Of a DNA stretch of 64,000 nucleotides, positions 18,129 through 26,619 are shown piece by piece. Made by a program: the position numbers and the translations under genes. Each line of letters opens with the position of its first letter. The first letter of the stretch is position 1. This DNA comes from Microseira wollei NIES-4236 (GTDB taxonomy: Bacteria > Cyanobacteriota > Cyanobacteriia > Cyanobacteriales > Aerosakkonemataceae). The notes beneath the pieces are model-generated. The model ran no database searches, was not told the origin of the DNA, and saw only the letters and a program-made list of their open reading frames with translations. The DNA is taken from NCBI RefSeq assembly GCF_020521235.1, contig NZ_BLAY01000011.1, positions 19,823 through 83,822 on the forward strand. The letters are read 5' to 3'.

Positions 18129-19915
18129 TTTATCCAATTCTGACTGTAGAAATACGCTTCGAGCAAGATATTGTTTTGGCACGCCAGCGGGCGCGTCAAA
18201 TTGCTAACTTATTGGGGTTTGATATCCAAGAACAAACGCGCATCGCTACAGCAGTGTCAGAAGTTGCCCGCCACGCTTTCCAGTATGCAGGTAAAGGCAA
18301 ATTCGAATTTCTGATAAAAGGGCAATCTCCCCAAGTATTTGTTACCCGCATTTCCGATAGCGGTGAGGGAATAGCCAATTTACAAACCAACTCGCATAAT
18401 GGGATGGGATTGGTAGGGGCGCGACGTTTAATGGATGAGGTGATAGTTGAATCATCCCCTGGGCGGGGAACTGGGGTGCAACTAATTAAGCAGTTTCCCA
18501 AGCACGGGACTTCCCTAACCAAGACTCAATTAAATCAAATCGTAGATCAACTGACGCGCCTGCCTAAAGATCCATTTGCCGAAATTCAACAGCAAAATCA
18601 GGAACTATTGCAAACTTTAGAAGAATTACAAAAGCGACAGGAAGAATTAGCGCAACTCAACCAAGAATTAGAAGATACTAATCGGGGAGTAATCGCGCTT
18701 TATGCCGAGTTAAACGATAAAGCTGAATCACTCAAACGCGCCAGCGAACTCAAAACCCGCTTTCTTTCTAATATGAGTCACGAGTTTCGCACGCCGCTGA
18801 ATGCAATTCTGAGTCTTTCCGATATGTTGTTAAACCATCTGGATGGAGATTTGACAGCAGAACAAGAAAAGCAGGTAACCTTTATTCGCAAGTCAGCAGC
18901 GTCGCTGACTGACTTAGTTAACGACTTGCTAGATTTGGCAAAAGTCGAAGCTGGAAAAGTCGATGTTCGCGTCACCGCTTTTGAAGTGACGGATTTGTTT
19001 AGCGCGTTGCGAGGAATGCTGCGCCCCCTGCTAACTAATAACGCCGTTGCTTTAATTTTTGCAGAACCCAGCGCTATTCCCACCCTAAAAACCGATGAAG
19101 GAAAAGTTTCTCAAATTATGCGTAATTTTATTTCCAATGCGCTTAAATATACCGAAAAAGGAGAAGTGCGAGTAACTGCTAAAATGGGGGCGAACCAAAC
19201 CGTTATTTTTTCCGTCGCAGATACGGGTATCGGCATTGCACCTGAAAACCAAAGCCGCATTTTTGAAGAATTCGTCCAAGTCAATCATCCCCTACAAAAA
19301 CGGGTGAAAGGAACTGGGTTAGGGCTACCCTTGTGTAAAAAACTATCCGAGTTGCTGGGAGGAAGCGTTGCTCTCCAAAGTACCCTGGGGGTTGGTTCCA
19401 CATTCTCTGTTACCCTGCCTATCGTTTATTGTGCAGCGCCAGAAACGGATTTTGGGGCAGGGAATGACGGCGATAATTTCACTAACAATCCAAAAATTAA
19501 CAACCAAAATGCCCAATCCGCATCAAATTTACTTAAAAAAATTTTAATTATTGATGATGAGGAAGTGTCTCGTTATACAATTAAAAGTTGGCTGGCGGAT
19601 ATTCGCTGTACTGCGATCGAAGCCGCCGATGGTTACGAGGGGTTGTATCGAGCGCGAACAGAACAACCGCAGGCGATCTTGCTGGATTTGCTAATGCCTG
19701 GGTTAACTGGATTCACCGTTTTAGAGCAGTTGAAATCCGATCCGGCAACCTCTGCAATTCCAGTAATTATAGTCACCTCGAAGCGCTTGGAGGCTCAGGA
19801 ATACGAGCAGCTGGCAGCAAGAGCAGTTGCGATTGTTTCTAAAGAAAGCAACTCGCGGGAGGAAGCGATCGCTCAACTAAGAGCAGCATTCTTAAAAGCC
19901 GGATTAAATTTTTAA
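18125..19915 (+). CDS. Hybrid histidine kinase with N-terminal RsbT-like ATPase domain
   Basis: 596 residues. Residues 5-125: a GHKL domain of the RsbT/RsbW kind (AVSEVARHAFQYA, SDSGEGIANL, GMGLVGARRLM). Residues 140-205: a coiled coil rich in Gln, Glu and Leu. Residues 215-285: HisKA with the phospho-His in NMSHEFRTPLNAIL. Residues 325-440: a second ATPase domain (RNFISNALKYT, VADTGIGIAPE, GTGLGLPLCKKL). Residues 470-590: a receiver (IIDDEEVS, LLDLLMPGLTGF). No transmembrane segment, so cytoplasmic. It likely links stressosome output to a phosphorelay. Confidence 0.88.
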   Translation: MIYPILTVEIRFEQDIVLARQRARQIANLLGFDIQEQTRIATAVSEVARHAFQYAGKGKFEFLIKGQSPQVFVTRISDSGEGIANLQTNSHNGMGLVGARRLMDEVIVESSPGRGTGVQLIKQFPKHGTSLTKTQLNQIVDQLTRLPKDPFAEIQQQNQELLQTLEELQKRQEELAQLNQELEDTNRGVIALYAELNDKAESLKRASELKTRFLSNMSHEFRTPLNAILSLSDMLLNHLDGDLTAEQEKQVTFIRKSAASLTDLVNDLLDLAKVEAGKVDVRVTAFEVTDLFSALRGMLRPLLTNNAVALIFAEPSAIPTLKTDEGKVSQIMRNFISNALKYTEKGEVRVTAKMGANQTVIFSVADTGIGIAPENQSRIFEEFVQVNHPLQKRVKGTGLGLPLCKKLSELLGGSVALQSTLGVGSTFSVTLPIVYCAAPETDFGAGNDGDNFTNNPKINNQNAQSASNLLKKILIIDDEEVSRYTIKSWLADIRCTAIEAADGYEGLYRARTEQPQAILLDLLMPGLTGFTVLEQLKSDPATSAIPVIIVTSKRLEAQEYEQLAARAVAIVSKESNSREEAIAQLRAAFLKAGLNF

Positions 19916-19931
19916 AGATGAGGGATGAATC

Positions 19932-22013
19932 ATGGAGGACGAACTAAAACAATCGCGAATCATCCTAGTTGTAGACGATGATGACGCCAATCGCTATGTT
20001 GTTTCTCGCATTTTGCGTCAGGCAGGTTTCCTGGTCAAGGAAGCAGCAACGGGTAGTGATGCTTTGCAATTGGCAACCGAGCAACCAGATTTGATTATTT
20101 TGGATATTAAACTGCCGGATATCAACGGGTTTGAAGTGTGCCAGCAACTCAAAGCAGAACCCGCTACCAGTTTAATTCCCGTCTTGCATCTTTCTGCGTT
20201 TAAAGTCACTGCTGCGGATAAAGTCCACGGGTTAGACAGCGGCGCAGATGGCTACTTAACCCACCCAGTGAACCCACTGGAATTAATTGCTACAGTCAAA
20301 GCGCTGTTACGCATCCGCCAGACTGAAAAACAATTACAGCAAAGCGAAGAAAAATTCCGCGCTATCTTTAATCAGACATTTCAGCATATTGGAATTTTGT
20401 CACCAATTGGTTCGATTATTCAAGTCAATCAGTCGGCATTAGATTTTGCTGGACAAAAGCTAGAAAATGTGGTAGGACGTTTTTTGTGGGAAATGCCTTG
20501 GTTTTCTGCCTCGCCCGTCTCTCTAACCTGCACTGAGCAGCAGTTGCAAAAAGCGATCGCACTAGCTGCTACAGGTAAGTTTGTGCGGTATGAAGTCCAG
20601 ATGCAAGGCGCTTTCGATACAGTCGCGACGTTCGACTTCTCGATCAAACCGATACTAGACGAGAGGGGAAACGTGGTACAGCTAGTTTACGAAGGAAGGG
20701 ATATAAGCGATCGCAAGCGTGCAGAAGAAGAACTGCGTCGTGCTAACCAAGTCAAAGACGAATTCCTCGCCGTACTGTCCCACGAGTTAAGATCGCCGCT
20801 GAATGCGATTTTGGGTTGGTCGCAACTACTGCGTACCCGTAAGGTAGATGGAGTAGCGACTTCTCGCGCATTGGAAACAATTGAGCGCAATGCCAAATTG
20901 CAGACTCAAATGATTGAAGATTTGCTCGACATTTCCCGGATTATTCGGGGCAAGATAGAACTCAATATTGCCCCAGTCAACCTAGTTGTACCAATTGAAG
21001 GCGCGATCGCCACGATGCAGTTGGCAGCACAAGCTAAAGCAATTCAAATTCAAACCGCATCAGACCCCAATGGGGCAATAGTTTTAGGCGATCGCAACCG
21101 CTTGCAGCAAATTGTCTGGAATTTGCTTTCCAACGCGATCAAGTTCACCCCCCCTGGCGGACAGGTGGAAATCCGACTCGAACGGGTAGAGCAGGGGATC
21201 TCTGGAGATGGGGAGATGGGGAGATGGGGAGATGGTGAGATGGGGAGATGTGGAGATGGTGAGAATATAGATTCAAACTCCCCTCTGCACACCTGCACAC
21301 CTGCCCCTCTGCCCCTCTGCCCCCCTGCCCCTCTGCCCTATGCTCGAATAACAGTCAAGGATACGGGTAAAGGCATTAGCGCTGATTTTCTGCCTTACGC
21401 CTTCGATTATTTTCGCCAAGCAGATAGTTCGATGACTAGAAATCATGGGGGACTGGGACTCGGTTTAGCGATCGTGCGGCATCTGGTAGAGTTGCACGGC
21501 GGTACAGTTTACGCCGCAAGTCCGGGAGAAGGAAAGGGAGCAACCTTCACCGTCATGCTACCGCTGATCAACGATCGATCCCCGACAAAACCCGACAGGG
21601 ATGGGTGGGAGAGTTACGCAGATCTCAGCGGCGTGCAAGTGTTGGTAGTTGATGATGAACCCGATACCCGCGAATATATTACCTTCGTATTACAAGAGTC
21701 TGGGGCAGTCGTCACCGCAGTTGCTTCGGCAAACGAGGGACTCAAGGCACTTGACAAATCGCTACCCGATGTGCTTTTGAGTGACATTGGGATGCCGGGG
21801 AAAGACGGATATGCTTTGATGCGAGAAATTAGAGAGCGATCGCCAGAAGAAGGAGGAGAGATTCCGGCGATCGCGCTGACGGCATATGCCAGAGTTGAAG
21901 ACAGCGAACAAGCTTTATTAGCAGGCTTTCAAATGCACGTATCTAAACCCGTCGAACCCGATAATTTAATCACCGCGGTTGCTAATTTAATTGCAAACAA
22001 AGCTAATGGCTAA
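19932..22013 (+). CDS. Hybrid histidine kinase (receiver-PAS-HisKA-HATPase-receiver)
   Basis: 693 residues, starting 16 bp after the previous kinase with GATGAGGGATGAATC before the ATG. Receiver 1 (residues 10-130, LIILDIKLPDINGF), PAS (about 140-255), HisKA with AVLSHELRSPLNAIL, ATPase domain (WNLLSNAIKFT, VKDTGKGIS, GGLGLGLAIVRHL) and receiver 2 (about 565-690, VVDDEPD, LLSDIGMPGKDGY). It has no membrane segments. Between the N and G1 boxes of the ATPase domain sits a repeat-encoded insertion (21201-21340) that should lie in or near the ATP-lid side of the fold. The stop falls in a GCTAATG heptamer run. Confidence 0.88.
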   Translation: MEDELKQSRIILVVDDDDANRYVVSRILRQAGFLVKEAATGSDALQLATEQPDLIILDIKLPDINGFEVCQQLKAEPATSLIPVLHLSAFKVTAADKVHGLDSGADGYLTHPVNPLELIATVKALLRIRQTEKQLQQSEEKFRAIFNQTFQHIGILSPIGSIIQVNQSALDFAGQKLENVVGRFLWEMPWFSASPVSLTCTEQQLQKAIALAATGKFVRYEVQMQGAFDTVATFDFSIKPILDERGNVVQLVYEGRDISDRKRAEEELRRANQVKDEFLAVLSHELRSPLNAILGWSQLLRTRKVDGVATSRALETIERNAKLQTQMIEDLLDISRIIRGKIELNIAPVNLVVPIEGAIATMQLAAQAKAIQIQTASDPNGAIVLGDRNRLQQIVWNLLSNAIKFTPPGGQVEIRLERVEQGISGDGEMGRWGDGEMGRCGDGENIDSNSPLHTCTPAPLPLCPPAPLPYARITVKDTGKGISADFLPYAFDYFRQADSSMTRNHGGLGLGLAIVRHLVELHGGTVYAASPGEGKGATFTVMLPLINDRSPTKPDRDGWESYADLSGVQVLVVDDEPDTREYITFVLQESGAVVTAVASANEGLKALDKSLPDVLLSDIGMPGKDGYALMREIRERSPEEGGEIPAIALTAYARVEDSEQALLAGFQMHVSKPVEPDNLITAVANLIANKANG
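21201..21340. repeat. In-frame low-complexity insertion in the kinase ATPase domain
   Basis: A purine arm of 8-bp units GAGATGGG (about 21205-21262), a spacer containing ATTCAAACTCCCC, and a pyrimidine arm of CTCTGCACACC and GCCCCTCT units. It encodes GDGEMGRWGDGEMGR...LPLCPPAPLPYA. The design and part of the sequence match 10747-10917: an ATTCAAA(T/C)TCCCC spacer followed by CTCTGCACACCTGC. Confidence 0.85.
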
Positions 22014-22052
22014 TGGCTAATGGCTAATGGCTAATTGGTAAATTTTTTGGCA

Positions 22053-23015
22053 TTAACTACCAGCTTTTTCATGTCGTTCGTAAGCTTCCACAATCTTTTG
22101 CACTAGGGAATGGCGCACGACATCTGCTTGGGTTAGCTGACAGAAGCCAATGCCTTCTACATGTTGCAGGATTTTTTGCGCCACGGATAGACCAGAGGGT
22201 TGATTCGGCGCTAAATCGGTTTGGGTAATATCTCCAGTTACGACCATGCGAGAACGAAATCCCAGGCGCGTCAGCAGCATTTTCATCTGCGCGGGGGTGG
22301 TATTTTGAGCTTCATCGACAATCACAAAGGCATTGTTAAGGGTACGTCCCCGCATGTAGGCGATGGGAGCGACTTCAATGATGCCGCGTTCCATCAGATT
22401 GGGGATTTTTTCTGGGTCGATGAGTTCGTATAAAGCATCGTAAATCGGACGGAGATAGGGGTTGACTTTTTGCTGGAGATCCCCTGGTAAAAACCCCAAC
22501 TTTTCACCCGCTTCTACTGCTGGTCGAGTTAAGATTAACCGTTCGTACTCGTTGGCTAAAAGTGCTTGAACGGCTAAAACGACGGCGAGGAAGGTTTTAC
22601 CGCTACCAGCAGGTCCGATGCAAAAAGTCAAGTCGTGGGTGCGGATAGCTTTAACGTACTGTCGCTGACGGAAGGTTTTGGCGCGGATTTCTTCGCCTTT
22701 GCGGGTACGATAAAGAACGTCGCGCTGTAAATCTTGCAACTCGTCGGTGCGGTGGGTATCGAGAGCGTGACGCGCGGTGAGAATATCGACGCTAGAGATA
22801 ATTTTGCCTTTGCTCCAGAAATCTTCAAGCGAGCGCACCAATCTTACAGCGAGGTCAACTTGATTCTCAGTACCTTTGATCTGTAAGTCTTGTCCCCGCA
22901 TTACCAACATCGCACCTGTTTGCTTCGACAGGGTTTTCAGATTTTCTTCTTTGTCGCCAGATAGAGCGATTGCGCTTTCTATACTTGGCAGTTGAATTGT
23001 CGTCCCCTCTACCAT
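22053..23015 (-). CDS. phoH: PhoH-family ATPase
   Basis: About 320 residues. An N-terminal KH-like or R3H-like segment is followed by the PhoH ATPase core: Walker A GPAGSGKT, TRPAVEAGEKLGFLPGD, Walker B NAFVIVDEAQNT, VVTGDITQTDLA and a C-terminal VRHSLVQKIVEAY. It is probably an RNA-related ATPase linked with ribosome or RNA quality control. In cyanobacteria it commonly follows ffh-rpsP-KH; here an IscB element and rpsU come between. The ATG at 23015 is preferred (VEGTTIQLPS is the usual N-terminus). Its GGAGGAAGTCACAGGA ribosome site lies directly against the IscB right-end hairpin. Confidence 0.9.
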   Translation of the reverse strand: MVEGTTIQLPSIESAIALSGDKEENLKTLSKQTGAMLVMRGQDLQIKGTENQVDLAVRLVRSLEDFWSKGKIISSVDILTARHALDTHRTDELQDLQRDVLYRTRKGEEIRAKTFRQRQYVKAIRTHDLTFCIGPAGSGKTFLAVVLAVQALLANEYERLILTRPAVEAGEKLGFLPGDLQQKVNPYLRPIYDALYELIDPEKIPNLMERGIIEVAPIAYMRGRTLNNAFVIVDEAQNTTPAQMKMLLTRLGFRSRMVVTGDITQTDLAPNQPSGLSVAQKILQHVEGIGFCQLTQADVVRHSLVQKIVEAYERHEKAGS

Positions 23016-23154
23016 TCCTGTGACTTCCTCCCACACTAAATGCTACGCATTATAGTGTGGGCTTCCTAACTCACCGAAAGTCAGAGGGTGGAAGCCCCTG
23101 CATTTATCCATGGGGAGGAAACCCGTAGGCGAATTTATTCGCCGTCCAAATATC

Positions 23155-24429
23155 TTAGAATCCATACGAATAGCCATCTTTTTGATGAATTGGTGTACAA
23201 AATCTGTAACTAATGCCAGCAACACGACCTACCTTGGTGGCAATATCAAAGCTTCCAGTTTTACGGCATAGTAAGCGTCCGACCTATTCGCCTATCTTTT
23301 TCCCGGAAGTGACAACAGCTTTGACAATATCGCCAGTTCTGAAGCCAAAGTGAATCTGTTTATGTTCGCGGTGTCTAACAGGAAAACCATAACGGTCAGT
23401 ACCGCACATTTGGCGAGTCCCCCACCCAGTACACTTAATGCGTAATGGTTGCTGGGTCAGTAGCTTTATGCTGTCAATGCTTCCGACACAAGCCGCATCA
23501 ATCCAGTGTTGTTTGGGTAGCTCAAACCGAGTCCGGTTATATTTGGTTTGTCCTCCAGTCCCCGTGGTTGTAGGGAGGAGAGTTTTTAATGTCCCCAACA
23601 ATGCCCACCGAGTAGAGTTAACAGCGGATGCATCTTTTAATGGTTGTTTAGCTTGACTATGAATTGTCTCTAGCCTCGCAGGGTCTTTCTTGAGCAACTC
23701 ATCAATTGATTTATTTCCCTTTTTGACATTGCATTTTTGACAGCTTAGAGTGAGGTTGGATACTCGGTTGCTACCACCCTTGGCTTTTGGGTGAATATGT
23801 TCAATTTGCAACGGGACACCTTCTTTACTGCAATAAGCACACTTGCGCCCCCACTTCTCTAAAAGATACTGCCTAACTTCATAGCCAGCGAGTTCGCCCT
23901 GTTGATACTCCACACCGTCAATTTCTGGGTTTTGTAGTTTTTGGGTGTCGAACTTAACCAGTTCCATGAAAATTTGGGCAATGGGTGTATACCGGCAAAG
24001 ACGTTTTACCCAAGTCTCAACGGTGAGAACACGATGCATCAGGGATGGGGGTAGCCATCCGTCTTTCCGCTGGCGATTATCAAAACGTGGCTGCCGATAC
24101 CTAGTTTTCCGGTTACGACGGCTACGGCGTAGTGACAGTCTAGACTCCAATGAATCCTTAATCTGCCATCCTCTATGCTCTAATTCAGCACACCAGATAA
24201 CCTTGTCGCCATCTAAAATTGAAATTCCTGAAACCCTACTACCGGGGTCAAGTTTGATAACTAATGGCTTGATAACAGGGCTGTTGACTGCATGTTGCAA
24301 TATTAGGGTAAAGGGATACATTCTGAACACAGCGGCTTTACCTTTGTCCAGCAGTTCCCTTGCTCGTTTTGGCCTAACTGGATTTAATGGTTTCCTGTTT
24401 TTATCAACAACAAAAACATAATTTTGCAT
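23155..24429 (-). pseudogene. iscB: IscB RNA-guided nuclease gene with premature stop
   Basis: IscB is the ancestor-type relative of Cas9. Order seen: PLMP-like N-terminus (VFVVDKNRKPLNP), RuvC-I (IKLDPGSRVSGIS), Arg-rich bridge helix (SLRRSRRNRKTRYRQPRF), RuvC-II (IFMELVKFDTQKL), HNH with zinc knuckles (CAYC ... HIHPKAKGG ... CQKC), RuvC-III (HWIDAACVGS). A TAG at 23284-23286 ends the frame after GKKIGE. The same frame then continues to a TAA at 23155 with VGRLLCRKTGSFDI and GISYRFCTPIHQKDGYSYGF, the usual IscB C-terminus. So about 45 residues of the C-terminal target-motif region are lost unless the stop is read through. Nuclease domains are intact. The start MQNYVFVVDK is preferred over an upstream ATG at 24495. 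Confidence 0.85.
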
Positions 24430-24499
24430 TGCTGCATACACCTTGCGGGTAATGTTTGCTATGCCTCCTGCCTCGGCACGCTGCGCGAACGACAATGTT

Positions 24500-24715
24500 T
24501 AAGGTCGGTAACTATCCAAACGACACTCGTTTATTCTCCATACACCTGTTTAATCGTGAGGTTCTAGGGTTCAGGACTAGCAAGCATCCTGAAGTAGGTC
24601 TTTAACTCTTGCCTTAAACGAGTAGTCTGGTCAGGTTGGAGAGAATTGCAAACCCCTGCCTTCTAGGCATGGGGTCTGCTATCAACTAGAGAACCCTGAC
24701 AAGCTCTACAGGCGT
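24500..24715 (-). ncRNA. Omega-RNA (HEARO) region of the IscB element
   Basis: Directly upstream of iscB on the same strand, where IscB omega-RNAs lie. It contains the diagnostic 5' hairpin CCCCATGCCTAGAAGGCAGGGG (24653-24674) followed by long paired segments up to the iscB start. Guide bases would lie at its 5' side, above about 24690. I infer the RNA from position and hairpin; I have not folded it. Confidence 0.65.
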
Positions 24716-24760
24716 CCAATCGCGTCCTATAAGATCGGCCTTCCAGCCAGATCGGCATTT

Positions 24761-24934
24761 CTAGTACGATCGCTTGCGGGAAGCTTCCGCCTTACGCTTG
24801 CGGCGGAGGCTGGGTTTTTCGTACCGTTCGCGACGCTTGACTTCCGACAAAATACCGGCTTTTTGAATCTTCTTTTTAAAGCGTCTTAACGCCGAATCTA
24901 TCGATTCATTTTCTCCTAAACGGACTTCTGCCAC
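24761..24934 (-). CDS. rpsU: 30S ribosomal protein S21
   Basis: 57 residues: [20 protein letters not shown] at the N-terminus, then [21 protein letters not shown] and a basic tail ending RKRSY. This is a clear bacterial S21. It starts with GTG at 24934, after GTGAGGTGAATAATAGCGC. S21 binds the 30S platform and helps initiation. It sits between the KH protein region and the IscB element. It is close to the omega-RNA 5' end, so the element could have landed in its 3' flank. Confidence 0.92.
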   Translation of the reverse strand: MAEVRLGENESIDSALRRFKKKIQKAGILSEVKRRERYEKPSLRRKRKAEASRKRSY

Positions 24935-25069
24935 GCGCTATTATTCACCTCACTTATGCTCTTAGTTTGGATTGTTAATTAGCGACTGATTGGTTACTTG
25001 TAGACACGTTAACTGCAACGTCTCTACAGCGATCGCCTCTATAGTATTGCACCTGAAAAGTCCCTATAA
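24935..25069. other. Short intergenic region upstream of rpsU
   Basis: Contains TAGACACGTTAACTGCAACGTCTCTACA, an imperfect palindrome of the same kind as the one at 13369-13400, and a GCGATCGC octamer. Nothing else is recognised. Confidence 0.45.
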
Positions 25070-25528
25070 TTAAACAGCTGTTTTAGAGCCATTTAGGCCA
25101 GCAGCTTGTAGGAAGTACTTTTCACGCCTCAATACTACGTCATCGACCGGGCTGTTTAAGGAGTTTTCGCCATCTCCACAGACAATTGTACCCAACTGCG
25201 ACAGAACCTCAAGGTGCTGATCGCCTTTCATTCCACGAGCTAAAAGCACATAGAAGGAAAGGCGAGCGTCCTTGATTGTAATGGTTTTGCAACTTCTGCC
25301 TTTCAAAACGTGTGTAAACCTGTTGGTTTCTTGGTTTGACCCAAGCACATCGCATCTTTTGCCAGATGTATGCCCTGACGCGGGGAAGAGACGAGTAGTA
25401 CCTGTCTGTTGTCTCAAACAAATACGGTTTTTAGACCGTTTGGGGCATTTCTGCCTCCACCAACGCCAATCAACGTTTTTTGATTCTATGGCTGTGGCGT
25501 CAACCCTTAACTTCCGTAGTTCGTCACG
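25070..25528 (-). pseudogene. Unrecognised open frame, possibly a transposon-gene remnant
   Basis: A minus-strand frame stays open for about 152 codons between a TAG at 25529 and a TAA at 25070, with no plausible start near its beginning (the first ATG is far inside). Its C-terminal part reads TIVCGDGENSLNSPVDD, which loosely recalls tails of some cyanobacterial TnpB proteins, but no RuvC or zinc-finger motif is visible. It may be a decayed piece of a mobile gene inserted after the KH gene. Function not recognised. Confidence 0.3.
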
Positions 25529-25615
25529 CTACGTTTTTCGGCATAAACATTGGTAACGATGTTTGATGATGTTTGCCGAAAGAAGTGTTGGCGATCGCCA
25601 TCTCCCATCTACATG

Positions 25616-25975
25616 CTAGCTGCGGAAGCGGATTCTGGGCGAAGACCTGGGAACCGGAGCTTTGCGAGGTGGGGAAGTTCTTGTGGGAGGATCATGGCTT
25701 CCCGCACCATTTTCTCTCTCTGGCCCTATACCACCGTAAATATCCAGGTAGACTGATTGTCCAGCGGCTTTGGCCGCCGCTTCAATCACTGTCCGGATTG
25801 CCTGAATATTCCTGCCACCCCGACCAAAGACTCGCCCTTTATCTTCTCCTTCAAACGCCAGACGAATCCAAACTTTTGGTTTGCTGGGGTTTGTTTCGCA
25901 GTCTATCTTCAACGAACTTGGCGACTCTAAGAAAGGCTGCACTAGAAATCGCACCAGTGCAGCATAATCTGGCAT
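25616..25975 (-). CDS. KH-domain RNA-binding protein (KhpA-like)
   Basis: About 119 residues. The N-terminal MPDYAALVRFLVQPFLESP is the standard start of cyanobacterial KhpA-type proteins. The KH signature GRVFGRGGRNIQAIRTVI contains the GxxG loop (GRGG). A basic, Pro/Arg/Ser-rich tail follows (residues 85-119). It binds RNA, probably with a KhpB-like partner. An in-frame ATG at 26038 would overlap rpsP by 38 bp; the ATG at 25975 is preferred on homology. It is part of ffh-rpsP-KH(-phoH). Confidence 0.88.
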   Translation of the reverse strand: MPDYAALVRFLVQPFLESPSSLKIDCETNPSKPKVWIRLAFEGEDKGRVFGRGGRNIQAIRTVIEAAAKAAGQSVYLDIYGGIGPERENGAGSHDPPTRTSPPRKAPVPRSSPRIRFRS

Positions 25976-26000
25976 AGCTACTTGGGCTGGGATGGAGGGT

Positions 26001-26261
26001 TTACTGGGTGGCTTTTGCGCGGACCTGCTCGAAAACATTAGCTTTTTCCAAGATGTGGCGAACGGTGTCTGTTGGCTGCGCTCCTTGTTGGATTCGCTTA
26101 ACGATCGCAGGAATGTCTAGCTTTGTTTCGTCGGTTCTGGGGTTGTAGAAACCCAGTTCTTCCAAAGGACGACCATCGCGACGCGAGGTACTTTTCATGG
26201 CAACGATCCGGTAGCTAGCTTCCCGCTTTTTGCCGTATCGTTTTAATCGAAGTTTGATCAT
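26001..26261 (-). CDS. rpsP: 30S ribosomal protein S16
   Basis: 86 residues, beginning [20 protein letters not shown] and containing [14 protein letters not shown], diagnostic for S16. Normal length for cyanobacteria. It lies between ffh (358 bp upstream) and the KH protein gene (25 bp downstream), in the same direction. Confidence 0.97.
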   Translation of the reverse strand: MIKLRLKRYGKKREASYRIVAMKSTSRRDGRPLEELGFYNPRTDETKLDIPAIVKRIQQGAQPTDTVRHILEKANVFEQVRAKATQ

Positions 26262-26619
26262 GTTGCAGCAATCATGCTCTCAATTGTGACTAATCATCCA
26301 TTGTACGTGCTATACAGAACTTGGCTAAACTTCTTACCCAGAGTTCACCATTCAACTAGAATTACTTTCTCTTGGGTCTGCTTCCTGCTTCCACCAAGGG
26401 AGTCGGCTCCTTCTTGTCCACAGGCGTCAATTCGGGTGTAGCCCACCCTATGAAGCTTTGGAGCGCGGGTGTACAAACGTGACGTTAAACTTCCCTAAGC
26501 TTTAGGGTGCGTTAACGAAGTGTAACCCACCATCTCTATCATATGCATTGTCGCTGGGTAAGTCCCGTCTCAGTTTGACGCGCCCAAGGCTGGTTTTGCC
26601 AGGGTTGCCCCCTTTGACT
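26262..26619. other. Gene-free stretch between ffh and rpsP
   Basis: 358 bp. It holds inverted copies of a 'GGGTG-CGTTAACG-AAGTGTAACCCACC' type intergenic repeat (26437-26532). The remainder probably holds the rpsP promoter. A 75-codon open frame crossing into the end of ffh is an out-of-frame shadow. Confidence 0.45.

Larger units (their letters stand above)
23017..24715 (-). mobile_element. IscB element (IS605 superfamily) between rpsU and phoH
   Basis: On the minus strand: an omega-RNA (HEARO) region, iscB, then a structured right end. The right end holds an inverted repeat CCCACACTA...TAGTGTGGG (23029-23060) and a GGGGCTTCC...GGAAGCCC-type stem. There is no tnpA. Boundaries are estimates: the left end is near the 5' side of the HEARO hairpin, the right end about 5-20 bp before phoH. 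Confidence 0.7.

Noticed and set aside
23438..24421. Plus-strand frames opposite iscB
   Set aside because: Antisense shadows; the IscB domains read clearly on the minus strand.
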